Under the pieces are notes generated by a model. The model searched no databases. It was not told where the DNA came from and was given only the letters and a program-made list of their open reading frames with translations. A stretch of 64,000 nucleotides of DNA from Pectobacterium carotovorum (GTDB lineage Bacteria; Pseudomonadota; Gammaproteobacteria; Enterobacterales; Enterobacteriaceae): contig NZ_FQWI01000002.1 in assembly GCF_900129615.1 (NCBI RefSeq), positions 62,001 to 126,000 of the forward strand, written 5' to 3'. The position numbers were made by a program, and so were the translations under genes. Shown here piece after piece: positions 31,554 to 41,791 of this stretch; the first letter of the stretch is position 1, and each line of letters begins with the position of its first letter.

Positions 31554-32714
31554 TTAATCCAGAATGGTATGCGGATAGAAGCGCGAGAGATCCTGTGTGA
31601 TCAGAGCGCGATCTTCACGTACGCCGATACCACAAGGTTGATCGTTCACCAGCCAGCTACCAATCAGCGTGTAGCTGTCGCCGAATTTCGGTAGTTGATG
31701 GTACTGCTGGACGATCATCCCTTCTTCGCCGTAAGGGCCGTCGGCTGACGCAATCTCTTTGCCGTTTTCGACGATCTGGATGTTCGCCCCTTCGCGTGAA
31801 AACAGCGGCTTAATAACATAGCTGTCCAGCTCAGGGTGTTCATCCTCCGCGAAGTAGGCAGGAAGCAGGTTGGGGTGGTTCGGGAACATTTCCCACAGCA
31901 TCGGCAGCAGCGCTTTATTGGAAATGATGCTTTTCCAGGCCGGTTCCAGCCAGCGCACGCCCGCATCTTCCAGCTTGGTGGAAAACATCTCGCGCAGCAT
32001 GAACTCCCACGGATACAGCTTGAACAGATTACCAATCACCTGATTTTCAGGATCGGTAAACTGACCTTTCTCACCGAGGCCAATTTCCTCAATGTACAGA
32101 AACTCGCTCGGCAGACCGGCTTCCAGCGCGCAATCCTGAAGGTATTGCACTGTGCCGCGATCTTCTTCCGTATCCTGACAGCAGGCGAAATGCAGCAAGC
32201 CGAAGCCGTGATTCAGTTTTAGCTCTTCAAAGCGTTCGATCAGCTTTTCCTGAATGCTGTTGTACTGGTCAGAATTCTGCGGCAGATTTCCGGCGTTGAT
32301 TTGATCTTCCAGCCAGAGCCACTGGAAAAAGGCCGCTTCGTACAGCGACGTCGGCGTATCTGCATTGTTCTCCAGCAGTTTTGCTGGGGATTTTCCGTCA
32401 TACGCCAGATCGAGGCGTGAATACAGCGAAGGCTGATTGGTACGCCATGAATGTCTGACGAATTCCCAGGTGTGTTTGGGAATACGGAATTTGGCAAGCA
32501 GCGCGTCGCTGTTGACGACTTTTTCCACCACCTGCAGACACATCTGGTGCAGTTCTGCTGTGGCTTCTTCCAGCTCTTCGATCTGAGCAAGCGTGAATTG
32601 GTAGTAAGCCTCTTCGCTCCAGTAGGGCTCGCCATACATGGTGTGGAAACGAAAACCAAATTCGGTGGCTTTTTCCTGCCAGTCAGGACGCGCTGTAATA
32701 TCTATCCGCTTCAT
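31554..32714 (-). CDS. ygiC: Glutathionylspermidine synthase-like protein YgiC
   Basis: A 386-residue protein with the ATP-grasp C-terminal half of glutathionylspermidine synthase but no amidase domain. Visible marks are [14 protein letters not shown], a [16 protein letters not shown] segment in the nucleotide-binding part and [20 protein letters not shown]. It probably ligates an amine to a peptide or acid; no substrate is proven. It follows ygiB after 10 bases. Confidence 0.93.
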   Translation of the reverse strand: MKRIDITARPDWQEKATEFGFRFHTMYGEPYWSEEAYYQFTLAQIEELEEATAELHQMCLQVVEKVVNSDALLAKFRIPKHTWEFVRHSWRTNQPSLYSRLDLAYDGKSPAKLLENNADTPTSLYEAAFFQWLWLEDQINAGNLPQNSDQYNSIQEKLIERFEELKLNHGFGLLHFACCQDTEEDRGTVQYLQDCALEAGLPSEFLYIEEIGLGEKGQFTDPENQVIGNLFKLYPWEFMLREMFSTKLEDAGVRWLEPAWKSIISNKALLPMLWEMFPNHPNLLPAYFAEDEHPELDSYVIKPLFSREGANIQIVENGKEIASADGPYGEEGMIVQQYHQLPKFGDSYTLIGSWLVNDQPCGIGVREDRALITQDLSRFYPHTILD

Positions 32715-32724
32715 TCAATACGCC

Positions 32725-33399
32725 TCAGCCGCCCATGCTACGGGAAGAGCTGGAACTTGAACTGGCGCTGCTACGCTGCATGCTGTTTTGCTTCGCGACG
32801 GTTTCACCAAAGCCACCGCGCGTGATGGTCGAGGTGGTTGCAGGCTTCGGCGCCAATGCGGTTTTAGGCACGGTCATTGATCGACCTGTCGTTGCGTTGC
32901 CGTAGTTTTTACCCGCAGCATCAACGAACTGACCATTGGCCGGGCTGGCTGGCGTTTTTGGACTGAACAGCGGCTGCTGTGCGAAACCAGCGCCGCCACC
33001 CATCATTCGGCCCATCATGTAACCCGCCATCAACGGCATCCAAGACATACCGCCGCCCTGCTGCGATTCTGCTGCCATACCGGCCTGTGCCGGTGCAGGT
33101 GTTTGAGTACACTGCGCTTCGCCAAATTCTGCTACGCAGTCTTCTTTCGTGGCGTATTTTGGTGCCGTTTTTTCTGCTTCTTTTAACGCATTATTGTACG
33201 CAGTGGTGCACTGGGCTGCCATTGACGGGTTCGCTGACGAACAGTCATCCGCATTCTGGTAGAGGGAGACGGTTTCATCAGTTTGCTCGCAGCCCGCGAG
33301 GAAAAATACGGCGCTGACGGCCAAAGCAACAGGTGCCAGACGGTGCGTCCGCCATTCCTTGCGGAACGTTTCCTGATTAATATTTTTTGTACGTTTCAT
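32725..33399 (-). CDS. ygiB: DUF1190 lipoprotein YgiB
   Basis: A 224-residue exported protein with a basic N-terminus, a hydrophobic segment and a lipobox-like FLAGC near residue 37. The mature part has four or more cysteines ([21 protein letters not shown]), a Gly/Met-rich region and a very serine-rich tail ([10 protein letters not shown]). The ATG at 33399 follows CTGGGA and gives the E. coli-like length. Together with ygiC it follows tolC, an enterobacterial arrangement; a link to TolC function has been suggested but the role is open. Confidence 0.9.
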   Translation of the reverse strand: MKRTKNINQETFRKEWRTHRLAPVALAVSAVFFLAGCEQTDETVSLYQNADDCSSANPSMAAQCTTAYNNALKEAEKTAPKYATKEDCVAEFGEAQCTQTPAPAQAGMAAESQQGGGMSWMPLMAGYMMGRMMGGGAGFAQQPLFSPKTPASPANGQFVDAAGKNYGNATTGRSMTVPKTALAPKPATTSTITRGGFGETVAKQNSMQRSSASSSSSSSRSMGG

Positions 33400-33614
33400 C
33401 GTGTTTATCCCAGAGCAAAGCATCACGGCCAATAACAAATAAGTGTGCCTAAGAATAGGGGAACGCTGCTTGAATTTAAAGCGGCAATAGGTGTAACGGG
33501 AGGGGTCTTTACGTTGCTATACATTCTGTTGTGCAACGTTTCGCTTTATTGCGAAAGAAGGCGGTTTCTGTGTTCTGGTGCCGTCGCGTTATTTTGTGGA
33601 AAAAGCGCGGGTAT

Positions 33615-33638
33615 AAAAAAGGGGAACCGTGGTTCCCC
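33615..33638 (-). terminator. tolC terminator
   Basis: On the - strand GGGGAACC pairs with GGTTCCCC (33631-33638 and 33621-33628), followed by six T residues (plus-strand A run 33615-33620). Confidence 0.9.
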
Positions 33639-33669
33639 TGTATTTGATGCGTGTAAACGCGGCTACCGA

Positions 33670-35064
33670 TTAACGCTGCGCCGAGGCGGTAGTGGCCTGC
33701 GGAGCGGTGTTGTCGGTTACGGCTGGCGTGGTTGAAACCGGCTGACCCAGCGACGCATTCAGCGCTTGCAGGTCAGTTTCGCTCAGCGTGCCCTGTGCGG
33801 ATTTTATGTTTAACTGATTGATCAGGTAATCATAACGAGCGCTAGAGAGCTGCTGTTTAGCGTTATATAGCGTGGTGGTAGCATTCAGTACGTCAACGAT
33901 GGTGCGCGTGCCTACCTGATAACCCGCTTCCATCGCATCCAGAGAGCTTTGTGCAGACACTTCAGCCTGTTTATAAGCGTTGATGCTGCTGATGGATGCA
34001 GAAATATTGTTAAACGATGAACGCACGATCTGGATAACAGAACGGTGTGCACTTTCCAGCAGTTCACTGGCGCTGACGTAGCTGTGCTGCGCCTGTTTCA
34101 CCTGAGAGTTAGTCGCGCCACCGCTGTAGAGCGGCAGGGTGAAGTTGATCCCCACTTTGTGCTGCCCAGCGTCTGAATCGTTAAACGAGTTACTGTTCTG
34201 TGTTCTTGAACCAGAATAACGGGTATCGCTCACGCCCGTTGAGGCGGTGAGATCCAACGTTGGCATATAGCCTGTTTCGGCGGAGCGAATCTGCTCGCGC
34301 GCCAAATCCTGACTCAAACGTGCAGACAACAGGTTCAGGTTGCGGTTTTCGGCTTCTTTCAGCAGGTTGTTAACCGCTTCCGGTTTCTGGGTAGAGAAAC
34401 GCTCGATGTTCAGACCGGCCAACTGTGGGTAGAAGTTACCGGTAATCTGACGCAGGGATTCCAGCGCGTTATCCAGCGAATTACGAGCCAGAACTTCATT
34501 TGCCAGCACGCTATCATACTGTGAACGGGCGTTCTGGACGTCGGTAATCGCGACCAGACCCACGTTGAAGCGCTGTGTCGTCTGATCTAACTGGCGATAA
34601 ATCGCCTGCTTCTGCGCATTGGTATAGGACAGTGAGTCAATCGCACGTAGGACGTTGAAATAGGCGGTTGCCGTGTTCAGCATCAGGTTTTGCTGAGCGG
34701 TCTGATAGGTGACGTCTTCAATGCCCGCTTGTTTTTCCTGCAACGTCAGCGCACGCCATTTGGACATATCGAACAGGGTCTGGGTCAATTGCAGTGAAGC
34801 GCCTTTGACGTTGCTGTCGACGCCTTTGCTGTCACGGTAGCCCCTGTTATAGGTATAGTCGGCCCCTAGACCGAGCTGAGGCAGTAACGGGCTGCGCGCT
34901 TGATTAATTTTTTCAAACGCGGCGTCGCGGGTTGCCGCAGAGCTGCGTAAATCAGGGTTGGTGCTTTTTGCCTGCTGGTAGACCTGTAACAGGTTTTCCG
35001 CCTGACTCATGGCGCTAAAACCGCCCAGGCTCAGACCAATCAGAAGAGGGAGCAATTTCTTCAT
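33670..35064 (-). CDS. tolC: Outer membrane efflux channel TolC
   Basis: TolC forms the trimeric channel-tunnel used by drug pumps and type I secretion. The 464-residue precursor has a signal peptide ending at SQA and starts mature with ENLLQVYQQAKSTNP. The family landmarks DAAFEKINQARSPLLPQLGLGADY and its repeat-related second half (SAHRSVIQIVRSSFNNISASI) are clear. The ATG at 35064 has AAGGA six bases upstream. The C-terminal tail is shorter than in E. coli. In a soft-rot bacterium it would also serve protease export. Confidence 0.97.
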   Translation of the reverse strand: MKKLLPLLIGLSLGGFSAMSQAENLLQVYQQAKSTNPDLRSSAATRDAAFEKINQARSPLLPQLGLGADYTYNRGYRDSKGVDSNVKGASLQLTQTLFDMSKWRALTLQEKQAGIEDVTYQTAQQNLMLNTATAYFNVLRAIDSLSYTNAQKQAIYRQLDQTTQRFNVGLVAITDVQNARSQYDSVLANEVLARNSLDNALESLRQITGNFYPQLAGLNIERFSTQKPEAVNNLLKEAENRNLNLLSARLSQDLAREQIRSAETGYMPTLDLTASTGVSDTRYSGSRTQNSNSFNDSDAGQHKVGINFTLPLYSGGATNSQVKQAQHSYVSASELLESAHRSVIQIVRSSFNNISASISSINAYKQAEVSAQSSLDAMEAGYQVGTRTIVDVLNATTTLYNAKQQLSSARYDYLINQLNIKSAQGTLSETDLQALNASLGQPVSTTPAVTDNTAPQATTASAQR

Positions 35065-35400
35065 TTGCATTCCTTGTTGTGCAGCAATCTCGCTATGGTA
35101 GCGCTGTCTGTAGACGAATAATTGTCGATTCTATCAGAATCTGCCAATAGGATAAGGTAGCTGAACGTGCCATCTTTCAGCGGAGTATGTCCAAATGGTC
35201 AGGTAAATTGACCCTTTGGATGATTCAGTGCGGCGTTTTGCTGTTCAGTAAGGCACCGAAAAGTGATGCGATGGGTGGGAATCCCCTCACTTGGCCGACG
35301 TCACGCCTAATAAACGTTCAAAAACAATGATGAGTATAATGACAGCGGATTCCGCCATACAATACCGGATTCCATTAATACTTGTTACAGGAGTACAGCC
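35065..35400. promoter_or_regulatory. Divergent tolC / nudF region with an inverted repeat
   Basis: The 336-base gap has no gene. TCCAAATGGTCA (35190-35201) and TGACCCTTTGGA (35209-35220) are inverted repeats with one mismatch in 12 and a 7-base spacer, a candidate operator. I could not identify a MarA/SoxS box with confidence. Confidence 0.5.
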
Positions 35401-36033
35401 ATGTCGTCTTCCGCATCCGGTCCGGTTACTTTCACCAAAGATGATGTAGAAATTATTGCACGCGAAACGCTGTACGACGGTTTTTTTTCGCTGGAACGTT
35501 ACCGTTTCCGCCATCGCCTGTTTAATGGCGGCATGAGCGGTGAAGTCAGCCGTGAGATTTTAGAACGCGGTCATGCTGTGGTGTTGCTGCCTTACGATCC
35601 GGTGCGTGATGAAGTGGTATTAATAGAACAAATTCGTATCGCTGCCTACGACACCAGCGCGTCTCCCTGGCTGTTTGAGCTGGTGGCTGGCATGATTGAG
35701 CCGGGAGAAAGCCACGAAGAGGTAGCGCGGCGCGAAGCAGAGGAAGAAGCCGGATTAAGGGTTGGCCGTTGTCGACCGATAATCAACTATCTTGCCAGCC
35801 CCGGCGGCACCAGTGAGCGTCTGGCAGTGCTAGTAGGCGAAGTGGATACGCGTACGGCGAAAGGCATTCACGGCCTGGCGGAAGAGAATGAAGATATCCG
35901 CGTACATGTGGTGAGCCGTAAACAAAGTTATCAATGGGTTGAAGAAGGCATCGTTGATAACGCCGCGTCTGTCATTGCCTTGCAATGGTTGGCGTTGCAC
36001 CATGAAGAACTGAAACGTGAGTGGGTGGATTGA
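35401..36033 (+). CDS. nudF: ADP-ribose pyrophosphatase
   Basis: NudF hydrolyses ADP-ribose to AMP and ribose 5-phosphate. The 210-residue protein contains the Nudix box from [13 protein letters not shown] to REAEEEAGL (about residues 98-120) with the metal-binding REAEEEAG core. The upstream GQ-like insert region of ADP-ribose hydrolases is also present. It heads the nudF-yqiB-cpdA-yqiA-parE series, divergent from tolC, as in E. coli. Confidence 0.96.
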   Translation: MSSSASGPVTFTKDDVEIIARETLYDGFFSLERYRFRHRLFNGGMSGEVSREILERGHAVVLLPYDPVRDEVVLIEQIRIAAYDTSASPWLFELVAGMIEPGESHEEVARREAEEEAGLRVGRCRPIINYLASPGGTSERLAVLVGEVDTRTAKGIHGLAEENEDIRVHVVSRKQSYQWVEEGIVDNAASVIALQWLALHHEELKREWVD

Positions 36034-36037
36034 ATTT

Positions 36038-36469
36038 ATGAAACGTTATACTCCGGATTTCCCGGCCATGATGAGGCTATGTGAAACCAACTTCATGCAA
36101 TTGCGGCGTTTGCTGCCAAAAGTTGATGAAGTTGGCGAAATCGCGGTTTATCACGTCAATAATGCGGTCTATCAACTGACAATTCTTGAGTCTACTCGCT
36201 ATACCTCATTGGTGGAAATTAAGCAGACAGCGCCCACTGTCAGCTATTGGAGCCTGCCAATGATGAGCGTTAGGTTGTATCATGATGCGTTGGTTGCGGA
36301 AGTGTGTGCCAGCCAGCAGATCTTTCGTTTCAAAGCACGTTATGATTATCCTAATAAGAAGTTACATCAACGTGACGAAAAGCATCAAATTAATCAGTTT
36401 CTTGCTGATTGGCTAAAGTATTGTTTGGCGTATGGTTCGATGTCGATACCGGTTTTTGATACCCAATAG
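36038..36469 (+). CDS. yqiB: DUF1249 protein YqiB
   Basis: A 143-residue cytosolic protein of the DUF1249 family, starting [19 protein letters not shown]. The conserved family stretch is in the first 40 residues and around [21 protein letters not shown]. Function is unknown. The ATG at 36038 lies four bases behind the nudF stop, so translation is probably coupled. Confidence 0.92.
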   Translation: MKRYTPDFPAMMRLCETNFMQLRRLLPKVDEVGEIAVYHVNNAVYQLTILESTRYTSLVEIKQTAPTVSYWSLPMMSVRLYHDALVAEVCASQQIFRFKARYDYPNKKLHQRDEKHQINQFLADWLKYCLAYGSMSIPVFDTQ

Positions 36470-36576
36470 ATTTCAAGACGCAGGACGGCGACAGTCGAGC
36501 CAACAAGGGAAGGCAGCGTATTCTGCAATTTGAAAGATGACGGGTTGAGACAGATTTACGTAACCAAGGACACCAT

Positions 36577-37404
36577 TTGGAAAGCCTGTTGACACTGCCT
36601 GTGGCGAGTGGCGCCAGAGTCAGGATTTTACAAATAACAGATACCCATCTTTTTGCGGGCGAGCATGAAACCTTGCTGGGTATCAACACCTATCGTAGCT
36701 ATCACGCTGTGCTGAATGCCATCAAGGCTCGGCAGGATGCGTTTGATTTGATCGTCGCGACGGGCGATTTGGCGCAGGATCACACGCTGCAAGCCTATCA
36801 CCATTTTTCACGCGGGATTGCGCAGATCCCTGCACCTTGCGTATGGCTCCCAGGTAACCACGATTTCCAACCGGCGATGGTCGATGCGCTGGCTGACGCG
36901 GGTATTGCGCCGTCCAAGCATGTGTTGCTGGGCGACAAGTGGCAAATTATTCTGTTGGACAGTCAGGTGTTCGGCGTGCCGCACGGTGAGCTGAGCGAAT
37001 ACCAGCTTGAATGGTTAGAGCGCAGCCTGAAAAGTCAGCCTGACCGCTTTACGCTGCTGCTGCTGCACCATCATCCGCATCCTTCCGGCTGTACCTGGCT
37101 CGATCAGCACAGCCTGCGTAACGCGCATAATCTATCTGCGGTACTGGATCGCTATCCACAGGTGAATACCGTGCTGTGTGGGCATATTCATCAGGAGATG
37201 GATTTTGACTGGCATGGTCGCCGCTTGCTGGCCACGCCGTCGACCTGCGTACAGTTCAAACCGCACTGCACTAACTTCACGATTGATGATGTGGCGCCGG
37301 GCTGGCGCTATCTGGACTTACTGCCGGATGGCCGTCTGGAAACCGAGGTCTATCGTCTCTCAGGCAGTGAATTCCTGCCTGACATGGATTCGGACGGTTA
37401 CTAA
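36577..37404 (+). CDS. cpdA: 3',5'-cyclic AMP phosphodiesterase CpdA
   Basis: CpdA degrades cyclic AMP. The 275-residue product is a metallophosphoesterase with the metal-binding motifs [20 protein letters not shown], the [12 protein letters not shown] segment and GHIHQE. The start is a TTG at 36577, preceded by AAGGA six bases upstream, and no in-frame ATG lies close by. The use of TTG gives exactly the length of the E. coli protein. It lies 107 bases behind yqiB and overlaps yqiA by one base. Confidence 0.95.
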   Translation: MESLLTLPVASGARVRILQITDTHLFAGEHETLLGINTYRSYHAVLNAIKARQDAFDLIVATGDLAQDHTLQAYHHFSRGIAQIPAPCVWLPGNHDFQPAMVDALADAGIAPSKHVLLGDKWQIILLDSQVFGVPHGELSEYQLEWLERSLKSQPDRFTLLLLHHHPHPSGCTWLDQHSLRNAHNLSAVLDRYPQVNTVLCGHIHQEMDFDWHGRRLLATPSTCVQFKPHCTNFTIDDVAPGWRYLDLLPDGRLETEVYRLSGSEFLPDMDSDGY

Positions 37405-37985
37405 TGCCAACGCTTCTTTATCTGCACGGCTTCAACAGTACGCCACAGTCGGCGAAAGCGACGGCCCTGAAAACGTGGCTTGCAGAACAGCATCCTGAAA
37501 TTGACATGGTGATTCCCCAGCTTCCACCGTATCCGGCGGAAGCTGCCGAGATGATGGAGTCGCTGATTATGGAGCGGGCCGGTCGTCCGGTGGGCATTGT
37601 TGGCTCTTCCCTCGGTGGTTATTATGCCACCTGGCTATCCCAGTGTTTTATGCTGCCTGCCGTGGTGGTGAATCCTGCGGTGAAGCCGTTTGAACTGTTG
37701 CTGGACCATCTGGGCGAATATCAGAACCCCTACACCGGTGAACAATATGTGCTAGAGTCTCGGCACGTGTACGATCTGAAGGTCATGCAGGTTGACCGAC
37801 TGGAATCGCCGGATTTGCTCTGGCTGCTGTTGCAGACGGGGGACGAGGTTCTGGACTATCGTCAGGCAGTCGCGTATTACACGGCCTGCCGTCAAACTGT
37901 GGAGTCAGGGGGCAATCATGCCTTTGTTGGGTTTGAGCACTTTTTCACACCAATTGTGAATTTTTTAGGGCTCACGACAGACTGA
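37404..37985 (+). CDS. yqiA: Esterase YqiA
   Basis: A 193-residue alpha/beta hydrolase. The nucleophile elbow is GSSLGG ([15 protein letters not shown], about residues 70-84). An acidic residue and histidine follow late (GNHAFVGF near 170). E. coli YqiA prefers short-chain acyl esters such as palmitoyl-CoA analogues in vitro; the natural substrate is not known. The stop of cpdA and the start overlap (TAATG). Confidence 0.93.
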   Translation: MPTLLYLHGFNSTPQSAKATALKTWLAEQHPEIDMVIPQLPPYPAEAAEMMESLIMERAGRPVGIVGSSLGGYYATWLSQCFMLPAVVVNPAVKPFELLLDHLGEYQNPYTGEQYVLESRHVYDLKVMQVDRLESPDLLWLLLQTGDEVLDYRQAVAYYTACRQTVESGGNHAFVGFEHFFTPIVNFLGLTTD

Positions 37986-38033
37986 ATCGCCGCATATGCA
38001 TTGAAAAACGAATCGCCGAAAGCGGTTCGTTAA

Positions 38034-39965
<1,932 letters not shown>

Positions 39966-40005
39966 CGCTTGAGTAAACACCTCATCGAGGCAGGTATATT
40001 CGCTT

Positions 40006-40902
40006 ATGAAGGTCACGCTTGAGGAACTTCAGGCTTTTGTGGTGGTGATCGACACCGGTTCTATCACGGCAGCCGCGGAACAGCTTGGGCAAACCACGTC
40101 GGGCATTAGCCGGGCGTTGCGGCGCCTGGAGGATAAGCTGGGTACGACGTTGTTGCATCGTACGACGCGACGTCTCTCGCTTTCCGAAGAAGGCATGATG
40201 TTTCTTGAGCACGCTCGTGACGTGATTCACGCGGTGGAACATGCCGAAGAGCAGGTGCTGCTGCGCCATGAGCAACCGAGTGGACGGCTGCGGGTTAATT
40301 CGGGCTCGGCGTTTATGCAGCATGTGATTGTGCCTCTGGTGCCGGAGTTTCGCCGCCGCTATCCCAAGATCGTTCTTGAACTCAATACCAATGATTTCAT
40401 TATTGATTTGCTTGAGCAGCATACCGATATCGCCATTCGCATTGGTACGCTCAAAGACTCTACCATTCATGCCCGACCGCTCGGCGCAAGCAAGCTGCGA
40501 ATCGTCGCCAGCCCTGACTATCTAGAACAGCATGGTACACCTGCGACGGTCGAGTCATTGGCCGATCATCGTTGTCTGGGGTTTACTCAGTCGGAGTCGC
40601 TGAACCACTGGCCGCTGCGGCATGGCCTTCAGGATTTCTACCCCATCACGCCGGTGCTGTTGGCATCAAACGGTGAGATATTACGTCAGCTTGCGCTGCA
40701 AGGCGAAGGAATCGTGCGCATGTCCAACTTCCTGATTCGGGACGATTTGGCGACGGGGCGGCTGGTGCCGATCCTCACCGAAGAGACGGTGGAAGCCAGC
40801 CTGCCGGTTTACGCGGTGTATTATCGCAATAGCCAACTGGCGGCGCGCATTACCTGTTTTCTCGATTTTATGAGCGAAAAACTCACGGAAAATCCGCTGT
40901 GA
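40006..40902 (+). CDS. LysR-family transcriptional regulator
   Basis: A 298-residue LysR-type regulator. The N-terminal winged helix-turn-helix (residues 1-60) contains GSITAAAEQLGQTTSGISRALRRLE in two runs, and the effector domain spans about 90-290. It is convergent with mdaB, 40 bases between stops, so it is not placed for classic divergent control of a neighbour. Its closest relatives are the general YafC/DmlR-like group, which often regulate oxidoreductases. A more specific target cannot be given. Confidence 0.88.
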   Translation: MKVTLEELQAFVVVIDTGSITAAAEQLGQTTSGISRALRRLEDKLGTTLLHRTTRRLSLSEEGMMFLEHARDVIHAVEHAEEQVLLRHEQPSGRLRVNSGSAFMQHVIVPLVPEFRRRYPKIVLELNTNDFIIDLLEQHTDIAIRIGTLKDSTIHARPLGASKLRIVASPDYLEQHGTPATVESLADHRCLGFTQSESLNHWPLRHGLQDFYPITPVLLASNGEILRQLALQGEGIVRMSNFLIRDDLATGRLVPILTEETVEASLPVYAVYYRNSQLAARITCFLDFMSEKLTENPL

Positions 40903-40942
40903 GGCGTGACCCACAGCGGTAGAGAGGCGAGTAAAACGCCGA

Positions 40943-41524
40943 TCAGGAAAAGTGTTCATCCAGATGCTGGCGATAATTTGCAAGATAAGTGGGGACGTCC
41001 GGTGCTTTCATCACATCATTGCAGATGAAGGTCGGCAGTGGGGATAACCCGATGAACTGGTTCGCTTTATGGAACGGCAGATATACGCCGTCTACGCCCA
41101 CACCGTGGAAGAACTGCTCAGGATCCTCGAAGGCCTCCAGCGGCGCATTCCACGTCAGAGACAGCATGTATTTCCGGCCCTGCAACAATCCCCCAGAACC
41201 GTATTTCTTGCTGACATCCGAACGGCTGCGGCCATCGCTGGCGTAAAGCGAACCGTGACCGGCGGTAAATACCTCATCGATGTATTTCTTCAGAATCCAC
41301 GGCGTATCCATCCACCATCCCGGCATCTGGTAAATGATAGTATCTGCCCACAGGTAGTTCTGAATTTCCTGTTCAATATCATAGCCGTTGTCCACGACCG
41401 TCACGCGGACGTCGTGACCTTTATCGCGAAGGAAACTGGCGGCGGCATCGGTAAGGGTATGGTTCAATTCCCCTTTGGAATGGGCGAATGACTTGCCTGC
41501 ATTAATCAGCAAAATGTTCTGCAT
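40943..41524 (-). CDS. mdaB: NADPH quinone reductase MdaB
   Basis: A 193-residue flavodoxin-fold quinone reductase that would reduce quinones by two electrons and limit oxidative stress. The N-terminal LLINAGKSFAHSKGELN binds FAD phosphate. MPGWWMDTPWILKKYIDEVF and the GHGSLYASDGRSRSD loop are MdaB landmarks. In E. coli mdaB also lies near parE/parC. Its upstream region faces the candidate small transcript at 41.6 kb. Confidence 0.94.
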   Translation of the reverse strand: MQNILLINAGKSFAHSKGELNHTLTDAAASFLRDKGHDVRVTVVDNGYDIEQEIQNYLWADTIIYQMPGWWMDTPWILKKYIDEVFTAGHGSLYASDGRSRSDVSKKYGSGGLLQGRKYMLSLTWNAPLEAFEDPEQFFHGVGVDGVYLPFHKANQFIGLSPLPTFICNDVMKAPDVPTYLANYRQHLDEHFS

Positions 41525-41684
41525 AGGTCTGCTCTCGAATCGGTTATCAACGAAGATGTTGGGCGTAGTCTAGGGCAGAGAGCTGCGCAGAAAAATGTGC
41601 GCTAGCGCATAACACTGTTGACTAAATATCAATAATCAAGGGTAAGAAGACACCATATTGAAATAATGCTACGGGGAAACCCAT

Positions 41685-41750
41685 ATGAGGAAAATAAAAA
41701 GGCAAGAAAGCCGTGGTGTGCGCTCTTGCCTGAGTGGTGGCGATGCCTGA
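41685..41750 (+). CDS. Possible 21-residue basic peptide ORF
   Basis: ATG at 41685 follows CGGGGA with seven bases between and opens 21 codons (MRKIKRQESRGVRSCLSGGDA) ending at a TGA inside a terminator hairpin. Five arginines, two lysines and one cysteine make it strongly basic. It might be a real small protein, a leader peptide, or chance inside a small RNA. No relative is recognised. Confidence 0.3.
   Translation: MRKIKRQESRGVRSCLSGGDA
41691..41731 (-). terminator. Terminator of the TonB-dependent receptor gene
   Basis: On the - strand AGGCAAGA (41731-41724) pairs with TCTTGCCT (41707-41700) and is followed by TTTTATTTT. It lies 60 bases behind the receptor stop. Confidence 0.75.
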
Positions 41751-41769
41751 ATGATGCATCGCCTTTTTT
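41739..41769 (+). terminator. Rightward terminator without an annotated upstream gene
   Basis: GGCGATGC (41739-41746) pairs with GCATCGCC (41756-41763), followed directly by six T residues. It is directional: on the other strand the A run lies before the stem. A rightward transcript starting in 41525-41690 must be assumed. Confidence 0.75.
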
Positions 41770-41791
41770 ATTGAATCGTGAGTGATGCGGA

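Noticed and set aside
31336-31557. Open frame of 73 codons through ERIC copy 2
   Set aside because: It lies wholly in the repeat element and has no ribosome site.
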